Shown here one piece after another: positions 27,403 to 34,143 of a stretch of 53,768 bases of DNA. The translations under genes and the position numbers were made by a program. Under the pieces are notes generated by a model. It worked only from the letters and a program-made list of their open reading frames with translations. It was not told the origin of the DNA and did no database searches. The DNA lies in IMG/VR virus record IMGVR_UViG_3300009034_000051, positions 1-53,768 of that record; one strand, 5' to 3'. The stretch is from a virus. How positions within the stretch are numbered: position 1 is the stretch's first letter; each line of letters begins with the position of its first letter.

Positions 27403-28095
27403 ATGAAAATGGTACCGATTCTTGCGGGACATTTCCAAATGGGGAGCTCGCCAGATGAAGACGCATTCTACGCCGACGAAGCTCCTGCGCACAATGTCAC
27501 CCTTGCCGAATCGTTCCGGCTTGGTACAGCGCCGGTAACGCAGGCGCAGTACGAGGCGGTGATGGGCAACAACCCTTCTGACTTCAAGGGCCGGGACCGC
27601 CCAGTCGAGCGTGTCTCGTGGTACGATGCGATGGCCTTTTGCAAGAAACTGTCAGATCAAACGGGGCAAAAGTTCACGCTCCCGACCGAAGCACAATGGG
27701 AATACGCCTGCCGGGCGGGGAGCCTGGGCTCATTCTGTTTTGGCGAAAATGAACTGGGCGACTACGCCTGGTATTTCAGAAACTCCGACGATGAAACCCA
27801 TCCGGTGGGCCAGAAGAAACCGAATGCTTGGGGTCTCTATGACATGCACGGAAACGTCCGGGAATGGTGTCTAGACCACTGGCACAACAACTACAATGGC
27901 GCGCCGGAGGATGGCAGCGCGTGGTTCCGACCAGAGAGATCCGACCGCATTACTCGCGGCGGCAGTTGGTACGACGACGCAAACGAATGTCGGGCAGCGT
28001 GCCGCCTCGAGAGGCCGCCGAGCCATCGGGATGCCGCTACTGGATTCCGCGTTCTTGCAGTTGCGGCGGGGGCTAAACAACGACGACTCCATTAA
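27403..28095 (+). CDS. FGE-sulfatase-fold (C-type-lectin-like) protein 1
   Basis: 230 residues; a complete formylglycine-generating-enzyme-like domain without extra domains. Motifs: GHFQMGSSPDE, APVTQAQYEAVMGNNPS, LPTEAQWEYACRAGS, NAWGLYDMHGNVREWC, then TRGGSWYDDANEC and GFRVL. The fold often serves as a display or binding scaffold, including as the target protein of diversity-generating retroelements. The copper-site cysteines of genuine FGE are not apparent, so catalysis is unlikely. A paralogue at 46464-47240 shares long stretches at DNA level, which suggests duplication or exchange. Confidence 0.8.
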   Translation: MKMVPILAGHFQMGSSPDEDAFYADEAPAHNVTLAESFRLGTAPVTQAQYEAVMGNNPSDFKGRDRPVERVSWYDAMAFCKKLSDQTGQKFTLPTEAQWEYACRAGSLGSFCFGENELGDYAWYFRNSDDETHPVGQKKPNAWGLYDMHGNVREWCLDHWHNNYNGAPEDGSAWFRPERSDRITRGGSWYDDANECRAACRLERPPSHRDAATGFRVLAVAAGAKQRRLH

Positions 28096-28157
28096 CGAGG
28101 AGGCTCGCGATCTGCTACAGCAGACGCGATAGATTGCCTCAGAATCCTGAGGGTGCG

Positions 28158-28457
28158 ATGATGGCCAAAAAGACACCAAAAACGATCCATGAGCTGTTGG
28201 CCAGCAAGCTCCGAGCCGCAAATCGCGACCTGGAGCGTATAGACCTGTTATACGAGGACGCCCTCAAGCGAAGACTTGATCCCGATCGCCTCGAAAACAT
28301 GGCCGCCCAACTGGCTGACCACAAAGCTGTAATCGAGGCGATCGGGAGAATGATAAAGTCTACACCTGACCCCCGAGACACGGCCGCATGGCGCGCCTCC
28401 CCCGAGGGGAAGGCGCTCGAACGCGAGCGCGAAAGAGATCGGATGAATCGACAGTAG
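28158..28457 (+). CDS. Small coiled-coil hypothetical protein
   Basis: 99 residues from ATG 28158, which follows GAGGG; a TTG 24 bases earlier is less likely. Two helices with heptad-like pattern (IHELLASKLRAANRDLERID, RLENMAAQLADHKAV), then a basic end with RERERDRMN. No family recognised. It precedes a HTH gene in the same operon. Confidence 0.5.
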   Translation: MMAKKTPKTIHELLASKLRAANRDLERIDLLYEDALKRRLDPDRLENMAAQLADHKAVIEAIGRMIKSTPDPRDTAAWRASPEGKALERERERDRMNRQ

Positions 28458-28480
28458 ACCAGCACAAGAAGGGGAAGGTC

Positions 28481-28741
28481 ATGTCTAAAACCATGTCAAA
28501 GGCGCCTTTGCCGTGCGAGTTTGACCGCGGAAAAGTACGGGAATTGATGATCTCGCGTAAGTGGGAGATCCACGATCTCGTTGTAGCGATGTCTGAATTG
28601 GGAGGGCGAATAGGGGAGAATACTATTCGCGCGTGGTTCTCGCACGCCATACCCAGCGTGGAACGAGCAGCCCTCCTGGCGCGGGCATTGGAAGTCCCGC
28701 TTGAGAAGGTGATCCGTTGGAAAAAGGAGGCCGAGCAATGA
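28481..28741 (+). CDS. Small HTH (XRE/Cro-like) DNA-binding protein
   Basis: 86 residues from ATG 28481 behind AGGGGAAGG. The five-helix pattern is visible: LMISRKWEIHDLVVAMSELG, the recognition helix region ENTIRAWFSHA, then IPSVERAALLARALEVPLEKVI. It probably controls early genes. The start of the next gene overlaps its stop (ATGA). A degenerate partial copy of the same sequence lies at 29430-29500. Confidence 0.65.
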   Translation: MSKTMSKAPLPCEFDRGKVRELMISRKWEIHDLVVAMSELGGRIGENTIRAWFSHAIPSVERAALLARALEVPLEKVIRWKKEAEQ

Positions 28742-29172
28742 GGTATAAAGTCGATGAGCGACGTTGGAACAAAAACATGTGGCTAGAAGCAACTGGCGAC
28801 GTAGTCGTCGGCGACCTCATCCGCTACCAAGAAAACGTTTTCCACGGCAGCCACCGCCGCCCACAACATGTCGGTAAGCGTCAAATTGTCGCGGAAATCC
28901 TGCGCGACAGTTATGGGGAAGACAAACAGCAACACACATTGACACTTCTCGTTCTCGGCTCGGCAGGCACAGAACCGATCGAAACCGGGAAGACCGTCCG
29001 CCGCAAAGCGCGGAATGTCTACCGAAACGGAACTGAGCGGCTCATGTGGCGAGACGAAGCCGCGCGCGAACTGGCCGCTGAAGAGAAGCACGATCGCGGC
29101 GATGACGCTCGCGAAGCCCGTTATTTCCGCCGGCAACGTGCTGAGGAGGCTGGGCCACATGCTATCTGGTAA
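28738..29172 (+). CDS. Hypothetical protein with basic C-terminus
   Basis: 144 residues from ATG 28738, with AAGGAGG 8 bases upstream. It starts with a beta region (WLEATGDVVVGDLIRYQENVF) that resembles a Hint/SH3-type strand set and continues with HTLTLLVLGSAGTEPIETGKTV, then a charged helix tail. No family recognised. The start of the next gene overlaps its end by 14 bases. Confidence 0.55.
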   Translation: MRYKVDERRWNKNMWLEATGDVVVGDLIRYQENVFHGSHRRPQHVGKRQIVAEILRDSYGEDKQQHTLTLLVLGSAGTEPIETGKTVRRKARNVYRNGTERLMWRDEAARELAAEEKHDRGDDAREARYFRRQRAEEAGPHAIW

Positions 29173-29425
29173 ACTGCCTCTCCACCTCCATTGCGAGGAC
29201 GAAACTGGCGCCCGCCAGTTTATTCTGCGAACCGCTGCCCCGCGCGTCTTGGCCGAACTATTCGACGAGCCATCGCTCGCCCCCCTCGAGCTCGGGCTGG
29301 ACAACGGCCAAACGGCTGTCCCGGTTGTCTGGTTCGGCGACAAAACCCACGACACATCGGCCCTCGAAGCGTTAGCTCGCGAGATGTCTGCATTTGTCGA
29401 TCGGTACGACCTGGGTCACCTGTAG
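29159..29425 (+). CDS. Small acidic hypothetical protein
   Basis: 88 residues from ATG 29159, preceded by GAGGAGG at 9 bases; the frame's upstream part lies inside the previous gene. Sequence LHLHCEDETGARQFILRTAAP, then ALEALAREMSAFVDRYDLGHL. No family recognised; last gene of the early rightward block before the convergent island. Confidence 0.5.
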   Translation: MLSGKLPLHLHCEDETGARQFILRTAAPRVLAELFDEPSLAPLELGLDNGQTAVPVVWFGDKTHDTSALEALAREMSAFVDRYDLGHL

Positions 29426-29429
29426 CCTA

Positions 29430-29500
29430 GAAGAAACCACTGTGCGCGCATGGTTAAATTTCGCTGTGCCCGGCATCGAACGAGCGGCCCTCTCGGCAGG
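29430..29500 (+). pseudogene. Remnant of the early XRE HTH gene
   Basis: The segment encodes EETTVRAWLNFAVPGIERAAL, which matches ENTIRAWFSHAIPSVERAAL in the gene at 28481-28741 at both protein and DNA level. The N-terminal half and the end of the HTH are missing, and no start or ribosome-binding site is attached. It is a decayed second copy, left between the convergent ends of the early operon and the leftward island. Confidence 0.6.
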
Positions 29501-29770
29501 TCACACATTCTTGCGCCCTCTGCGTTTCTCCGGCGCAATCTCGACAGTAGCATTAGATAGCGGGACAAACCATTCAGCAAAATGATTAACGTGGGCGAAT
29601 CCCATCTGCTTCGTCGGCCATACTTTGCCCGAACCATCATGGTCGGCGAGCCATAGATTAACAATGTCATATGATGTCACGCGCTCGAATATGTAGAGCC
29701 CTGGCTCAAAAGATAAAAAAGGCCTGAACAACGCAAACAGCGCGCCTCGCTTGATGTCGCGAATACCCAT
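29501..29770 (-). CDS. Small hypothetical protein downstream of the beta-helix protein
   Basis: 89 residues. Its ATG overlaps the stop of the beta-helix gene as TAATG. Residues 10-75 (ALFALFRPFLSFEPGLYIFE, then DIVNLWLADHDGSGKVWPTKQ) look folded; the end is basic. No signal peptide. Last gene of the leftward island, converging with the early rightward genes. Confidence 0.5.
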   Translation of the reverse strand: MGIRDIKRGALFALFRPFLSFEPGLYIFERVTSYDIVNLWLADHDGSGKVWPTKQMGFAHVNHFAEWFVPLSNATVEIAPEKRRGRKNV

Positions 29771-30933
29771 TAGCGTCTCCGTATTGCTAGCACGACATCG
29801 GCAATGTCAACTGCTTGATCACCATTGAGATCAGCCGCCTGGATGTTGCCATAACCAGCCAGGATAATACTAACGATGTTCTGGCTCGTCGCTCCAAGCA
29901 AAAATTTCCAGTCGCCGAAGGGTCCGCCATAAGCGCCTAGATCCGACCGCTCGGATCCGCAACCCTTAGCCGGACCATCGCAGTACTGCGGGTCGCCGGC
30001 GTCAATACAAATCGAATCACTAGCTAGTATATATGTGTCATCGGCGAAGCTCGGGCCTTGCGATCTGAAAATAATCGTCGGCCTGTCGCCACGCATCCCG
30101 TGGATGCTAAAGGAATACGCGAGATTGTCATTCCACGGTCCAAGGTCATCCCAAACAGTGCCGCTAAACGCAGGGTCGCCACCGCGTTGACCATAGAAGA
30201 TCGTATTCCTGATGTCTGCGGAAGAAAAACCGAGGCCAGGAAACGGACTCCCGCGATTGTCGAGAACCACATTCTGATGGAAAACGCCATTACACATATA
30301 TCCAGCTGGCCCATTCAGCGCCTCGCTCTGGTAGTCAAATAATAGGAAATTGTTTCGCAGGATTATGTTGTTGCTGACCAATCCATCGCAACCATACAAG
30401 CCCGCGCCATACATAGCAACGTTCTCATAAATCCAATTGTTCAAAATCAGCCCATCACAATCGTAGATACCGCCGCCTTCATGCGCGCGGCAATTATAGA
30501 TTCGGTTAAGCTGGATTGTAGCCATCGTTTTGTTACCTTGGATTCCGCCGCCATGTTCAGCGCTTCCTCGTGTCAAAGTAAAGCCCGCAAGGCCGCAAAG
30601 CGAAGTTTCGCCACCGCTGAACGTGACAACTGGCCCACGATAATCGCCGTCGATAATCGTCGCGGCCGTGATAGTATTGTCTTCTGGGTTGTTCGATCGC
30701 AGAACGATATTCTTTCCCAGGACGTTGATGTTCTCGCGGTAGGTCCCTGGCCTAGCGATAACGATGTCGCCATCGCGAGCTGTTTCGATCGCCGCCTGGA
30801 TCGTCCCGCTCGGATTGGCGATAATTGTGCCTGCTAATGCGCCGCGCGAAACGGCGAAAACCCATGACCAGAGCGCAGATCGGAACATCCTGTGCAAGAT
30901 GAATGGCGCGAGCGAAGCAATAATCGATCTCAT
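29770..30933 (-). CDS. Exported right-handed beta-helix protein with dockerin-like C-terminus
   Basis: 387 residues from ATG 30933 (AGGAGC upstream). The N-terminus has a long hydrophobic stretch (about 1-34, ending SRGALA), read as a signal peptide. Residues 35-300 form a pectate-lyase/NosD-type beta-helix: GTIQAAIETARDGDIVIARP, then repeated NIVLRSNN, GGIYDCDGLILNNWI and GAGLYGCDGLVSNNII rungs. The last 25 residues (DLNGDQAVDIADVVLA) are one half of a dockerin/EF-hand calcium-binding repeat. It is read leftwards downstream of the repressor, so it may be a lysogenic conversion gene that changes the host cell surface. It resembles exported host proteins rather than phage ones. Confidence 0.7.
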   Translation of the reverse strand: MRSIIASLAPFILHRMFRSALWSWVFAVSRGALAGTIIANPSGTIQAAIETARDGDIVIARPGTYRENINVLGKNIVLRSNNPEDNTITAATIIDGDYRGPVVTFSGGETSLCGLAGFTLTRGSAEHGGGIQGNKTMATIQLNRIYNCRAHEGGGIYDCDGLILNNWIYENVAMYGAGLYGCDGLVSNNIILRNNFLLFDYQSEALNGPAGYMCNGVFHQNVVLDNRGSPFPGLGFSSADIRNTIFYGQRGGDPAFSGTVWDDLGPWNDNLAYSFSIHGMRGDRPTIIFRSQGPSFADDTYILASDSICIDAGDPQYCDGPAKGCGSERSDLGAYGGPFGDWKFLLGATSQNIVSIILAGYGNIQAADLNGDQAVDIADVVLAIRRR

Positions 30934-30980
30934 TGTACGTGCTCCTTTCAGCGGTCGCAAATCGCTGGAAAAACTGAGCG

Positions 30981-31009
30981 CGCCTACAAAAAACATCTTG
31001 CAATGTCAA
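30981..31009 (-). promoter_or_regulatory. Weak candidate promoter for the beta-helix gene
   Basis: On the minus strand TTGACA (31009-31004), 17 bases, then TAGGCG (30986-30981). The -35 box is perfect and the -10 box is poor. It would read the beta-helix and the 89-residue gene separately from the repressor transcript. Confidence 0.3.
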
Positions 31010-31058
31010 GGACATGTACCTAATCTCCCGCGCTATTTTTCTTCTGAGGAGGGGAAAA

Positions 31059-31283
31059 ATGAATTTGTTCGCCGCCGCAGCCGCGATGACTCGACGTGTC
31101 AAAAACCGCTTGGAGCAAGACCGGGTTGAGCATATCCATGCGGTCCTTGTGCGCCTCGGCCTGCGTCCACCTGAGTCGGAGCCCCGGCCGAAAGAGTATC
31201 ATTTAAGATTAAATCTCCGTCTCTATTCCGGGCCTCGGCGCCGTCTATGGCGACGCCTGCGCATACGGTCTGCCAGGCGATAG
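31059..31283 (+). CDS. Very basic small protein, rightward within the leftward island
   Basis: 74 residues starting at ATG 31059 just after a strong AGGAGGGGAAAA site. Helical N-terminus (MNLFAAAAAMTRRVKNRLEQD), then PESEPRPKEYHLRLNLRL and a strongly arginine-rich end. It lies in the gap between two leftward genes on the opposite strand. The strong ribosome-binding site is the main support; the coding sequence itself is not recognised. Confidence 0.45.
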   Translation: MNLFAAAAAMTRRVKNRLEQDRVEHIHAVLVRLGLRPPESEPRPKEYHLRLNLRLYSGPRRRLWRRLRIRSARR

Positions 31284-31313
31284 CTGTGAGCCGTCAACTT
31301 TGAGGCCAGCGCC

Positions 31314-31955
31314 TCAGAATGATGAGGAGTATACTATTTCGACGCTTGTGATTTTCTCGGGGGCGATATTGTGCTCCCACAGACTCAGCGTCCGCGTTTG
31401 ACCACTAACAAAAGTCTCGATACTCTCCCGCGATGCGCTCAGGACCTCGTCGCCGCAGAATAGAGTTACATCAAAACAAGTGTAGGCAAACGTTTTCGGG
31501 CCATTATATGTAACCCGTATCAGGACATCGGACCCGCCATATGGATGCCCAGCAACGGTTGGGCGCGAGTACGTGAACATCTCATCGGAGACGCAAGGAG
31601 GATGTGGATCTCTCGCGGATCGTTGCAGAGATCGATCTGGGAGCGCAACGCGCGCGAACTTTTGCAAAGTCGCCGGCTTGGTTTTTGGATGACCAATGCG
31701 AGACCAATCGATAGGCTGGCGACGGATTCTCACAGACTCAAAGCCGGAAAAATTGCCCGATCGCGCCCCGGAAGATGAGCGATCTGTGGCAATAACCGTT
31801 ACGCAATATGTACCCGTCGTATCACGATAAACTCGACGGACCTCGACGCCTCGCCAGGTGAGCCCAGACTCCCAAGAGATGATGTCTGCAGGAGTTGGCT
31901 GCGCGATGCCAATGGCTGATCCGATCAACGCGCATGTTTTCAATAAGTTTTTCAT
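31314..31955 (-). CDS. Exported protein of unknown function in the repressor transcript
   Basis: 213 residues from ATG 31955 with GGGAG 9 bases upstream; two nearby in-frame Met codons exist further up. The signal peptide is about 1-23 (MKNLLKTCALIGSAIG then ending PTPA). The mature part is beta-rich with Cys residues (TTGTYCVTVIATDRSSS, AYTCFDVTLFCGDEV), resembling fibronectin-like or carbohydrate-binding modules. It lies directly downstream of the repressor genes, suggesting expression in the lysogen. Confidence 0.6.
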   Translation of the reverse strand: MKNLLKTCALIGSAIGIAQPTPADIISWESGLTWRGVEVRRVYRDTTGTYCVTVIATDRSSSGARSGNFSGFESVRIRRQPIDWSRIGHPKTKPATLQKFARVALPDRSLQRSARDPHPPCVSDEMFTYSRPTVAGHPYGGSDVLIRVTYNGPKTFAYTCFDVTLFCGDEVLSASRESIETFVSGQTRTLSLWEHNIAPEKITSVEIVYSSSF

Positions 31956-31981
31956 CGTTGCCATCTCCCGCAAGACAACCG

Positions 31982-32194
31982 TTACTCTCGGCCCGCGTCA
32001 ATCAAAATCGCTGCCCACGTTTCGGACACATCATCTTTGGTCCGGCCGCAGAAGACACCGCATTTTGCCAGAGCCAAAATCGCCTCGCGCTCATCGTCTC
32101 GGATTAGGTGTTGCACTAGTCGCGATGCGAAAAATTCCCGGACGCATTCCGGAAGATCTGTGTTCGCATCCTGAGTGGATGCCTCCGTCGACAT
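31982..32194 (-). CDS. Stand-alone paralogue of the repressor C-terminal domain
   Basis: 70 residues. Residues 13-69 match residues about 92-148 of the adjacent repressor: DLPECVREFFASRLVQHLIR against DLPECVKRFLGSAIVQHKIK, and CGVFCGRTKDDVSETWA against CGVFDRRTASDVEETWA. The HTH is absent. GGGGAGGG lies upstream of its ATG, 4 bases after the repressor stop. It likely oligomerises with the repressor and changes its activity, but this is inference; the fold of this domain is not one recognised here. Confidence 0.7.
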   Translation of the reverse strand: MSTEASTQDANTDLPECVREFFASRLVQHLIRDDEREAILALAKCGVFCGRTKDDVSETWAAILIDAGRE

Positions 32195-32198
32195 GAGC

Positions 32199-32645
32199 CT
32201 ATGCCCTCCCCGAATCGATCAGAATCAACGCCCAGGTCTCTTCGACGTCTGACGCCGTGCGGCGATCGAAGACCCCGCATCGCGCAAGCGCAATAATAGC
32301 GTCTCGCTCGTCGGGCTTGATTTTGTGTTGCACGATCGCCGAGCCGAGAAATCGTTTGACGCACTCAGGCAAATCGTCAATCGAATCAAATAACGCATGA
32401 TCGAGGACATCGGCGAGATCGATCCCATAGATCTCTAATATCCCGGCTAGCTCGTCTGCCCGTAAGCTCGTTTCGCCGCGGCAAAATCTTGAGATCTTGC
32501 CTTGTGATACGCCAGCAGCTGCAGCAAGGCTCGCCTGCTTGGGCAGCCTCCCAGATGTTTTGAGTCGGCCGAATAGAGCCACCAGCTTAGATAATAGATC
32601 AAGCCTGCCCTGGTCATCAGTCACCGACACATCATGATTGCGCAT
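32199..32645 (-). CDS. Repressor (XRE HTH, CI-like, non-cleavable type)
   Basis: 148 residues. An N-terminal XRE HTH (QASLAAAAGVSQGKISRFCRGETSLRADEL split over residues 36-65) is joined to a C-terminal domain of about 60 residues (DLPECVKRFLGSAIVQHKI, then RDAIIALARCGVF). There is no LexA/CI-type protease domain, so RecA-driven self-cleavage is unlikely. It is divergent from the Cro-like gene at 32845 across a 199-base gap with a promoter and dyad, the arrangement of a lysogeny switch. Confidence 0.7.
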   Translation of the reverse strand: MRNHDVSVTDDQGRLDLLSKLVALFGRLKTSGRLPKQASLAAAAGVSQGKISRFCRGETSLRADELAGILEIYGIDLADVLDHALFDSIDDLPECVKRFLGSAIVQHKIKPDERDAIIALARCGVFDRRTASDVEETWALILIDSGRA

Positions 32646-32760
32646 GAGCCAGCCGCAACCAAGAAAATATGACAGACCACATCGTGAGCCTCCCCCGATA
32701 CGCCGAGCTAATTAATCCAGACAAGCAGAGTATCGAGTAGTCGCCGCGCCCCTAAAAATA

Positions 32761-32797
32761 ATTACGCGCAAGCGCATTTTTTGCTTGACGCCGTAAT
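32761..32797. promoter_or_regulatory. Candidate operator: long imperfect dyad in the switch region
   Basis: ATTACG-CG-CAAGC on the left and GCTTGACGCCGTAAT on the right form an inverted repeat around a T-rich centre. It overlaps the -35 box of the Cro-side promoter, so a protein bound there would block it. The site is a natural operator for the divergent repressor and Cro-like proteins. Confidence 0.45.
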
Positions 32798-32811
32798 CGT
32801 CTGCGGATAAT
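32785..32811 (+). promoter_or_regulatory. Cro-side (PR-like) promoter candidate
   Basis: TTGACG (32785-32790) and GATAAT (32806-32811), with a 15-base spacer, shorter than ideal. The gene it would read starts at 32845 with AGGAAACG as weak ribosome-binding site. The -35 lies within the dyad described for 32761-32797. Confidence 0.4.
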
Positions 32812-32844
32812 CTCCCGCCCATAACATTTCTCAGGAAACGAAAA

Positions 32845-33141
32845 ATGAGCGAAAATACGATAGCGACGCCGATCCCATCGCCTGCGGACCTCAAACGCGA
32901 AACCAGGAAGATCGTGGCCCGCCTTCGCGCGCTCCCCCGCAACATCAAACAGACCCAAGTTGCATCCGAGACTGGTCTAGGAAATGAAGTGGTCTCACGC
33001 TTCTTTCGCGGCTTGTGCAAGGAGCCATCGATTGCAACGATCCACAGCATCCAGGCATGGCTCGCCGCTTACGATGCCAAATCCCAGGAAGATAGCGCGG
33101 CAACCCCAGCACGATGCGAGACATGCGAGGGCAAAAAATGA
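32845..33141 (+). CDS. Cro-like HTH regulator
   Basis: 98 residues. A Cro/CI-type HTH at residues 20-75: RETRKIVARLRALPRNIKQ, QTQVASETGLGNEVVSRF and PSIATIHSIQAWLAAYD. It ends with a short Cys pair (RCETCEGKK). It starts the rightward main operon opposite the repressor, so it probably promotes lytic growth. The next gene starts inside its stop (ATGA). Confidence 0.65.
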   Translation: MSENTIATPIPSPADLKRETRKIVARLRALPRNIKQTQVASETGLGNEVVSRFFRGLCKEPSIATIHSIQAWLAAYDAKSQEDSAATPARCETCEGKK

Positions 33142-33674
33142 CTGTCGGTCATACAGTATGTGCGAACGCGGCGAGAGAATCGCCGGAATCAGTTGACGAG
33201 TCATGTCACTTATCGATCGCGCCCAGTGACATCTTGGCATCTTTCGACGGCTGCGATCGTCCCCAGATCGCCAGCCGCATCCATGTCTCGCCGAACACGA
33301 TCAATCAACGGCTGTCCCGCATGGCTCGAGGCGAAAGCGGATCGACATGGTCACTCGAGGAGCTCGTGGCCGTTGCTGACCTGATCCCTGGCTACAGAGC
33401 TCTGCTAGACCACGCAAGCCATCAACGGCACGTGGATACCGAGCTCAACTATGATGTCGCGCTCGGTCAAGCCGCGAGCTTGGCCAAGCGCTTAGCCGGG
33501 ATCGTGGATCAGATCGTCCGGGCAACTGGCCCAAGAGATGACTCGCCATATCACCTGGATGCCGGCGAAATCGAGGATCTCCTGCGCTCAGTACCGAGGG
33601 CGAGACAGATGCTCTATAAGCTCTTGGACACTCTTGAGGCGATGCTGATTACGGAGCGGAGTCAGCTGCCATGA
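33138..33674 (+). CDS. HTH regulator of the lytic/lysogenic switch
   Basis: 178 residues from ATG 33138 (GAGGG upstream). The HTH-like region is RPQIASRIHVSPNTINQRLSR, at residues about 40-62. Helical C-terminal half with a heptad feel (LAKRLAGIVDQIVRATG, EIEDLLRSVPRARQMLYKLL). It might act like CII or as a second early regulator; no family was recognised. Confidence 0.5.
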   Translation: MTVGHTVCANAARESPESVDESCHLSIAPSDILASFDGCDRPQIASRIHVSPNTINQRLSRMARGESGSTWSLEELVAVADLIPGYRALLDHASHQRHVDTELNYDVALGQAASLAKRLAGIVDQIVRATGPRDDSPYHLDAGEIEDLLRSVPRARQMLYKLLDTLEAMLITERSQLP

Positions 33675-33889
33675 CTCGCTACAACGTTGTTACGCCGGGC
33701 AATCCACACCCTCATTGTGCTACCAATGATTTCGCGGTGGCGCAACTGGCCAAGGCCGCCCACCCAGGATCCATACTCGTTGCGCACCGCGCCGTCTATA
33801 ATCTTGATACTGGTCAATGGGGCGTACCCCCTCAGCGATCGAGACAACAGGCGCAGGCTTGGCCTCGCGGGACTGTCTGGAGACCATAA
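33671..33889 (+). CDS. Small hypothetical protein
   Basis: 72 residues. Starts inside the stop of the upstream gene (ATGA). Sequence with NPHPHCATNDFAVAQLAKAAHPG and a basic end; His and Cys residues near position 14-17 could bind metal. Its stop overlaps the next start (TAATG), so three genes are translationally chained. No family recognised. Confidence 0.5.
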   Translation: MTRYNVVTPGNPHPHCATNDFAVAQLAKAAHPGSILVAHRAVYNLDTGQWGVPPQRSRQQAQAWPRGTVWRP

Positions 33890-34143
33890 TGATCGACTCG
33901 CGCGATCCGTCGCCTGGCCAAATCAACCTTGCTCGCGCCATCGGTCTCCAAGGTCAGGCTGATCGTCGACGCATTGCCAAAGCTCGGCAACGCCGGCGAC
34001 GAAACATCACAGCTCTTGTGGCCATCATCGTTCTTGTGGCCATCATTTTCAGCGCCTTGGTTTGGCGCTATCGGAAGGAGATCGTCTTATGCCCCCGTGG
34101 TTTTCTGACATCATCGAGCCCGAAGACGCCAGCGTCCCCGTAG
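33889..34143 (+). CDS. Small single-pass membrane protein
   Basis: 84 residues. A basic cytoplasmic N-terminal half with RRRRN just before the membrane segment (residues about 40-62, ITALVAIIVLVAIIFSALVW), then a short end. Positive-inside rule suggests the N-terminus faces the cytoplasm. It overlaps the next gene by 55 bases. Possibly a host-membrane modifier or superinfection protein; no family recognised. Confidence 0.5.
   Translation: MIDSRDPSPGQINLARAIGLQGQADRRRIAKARQRRRRNITALVAIIVLVAIIFSALVWRYRKEIVLCPRGFLTSSSPKTPASP

Noticed and set aside
27403-28095. Active formylglycine-generating enzyme
   Set aside because: The paired copper-binding cysteines expected near the C-terminus are not apparent and no sulfatase gene is present.
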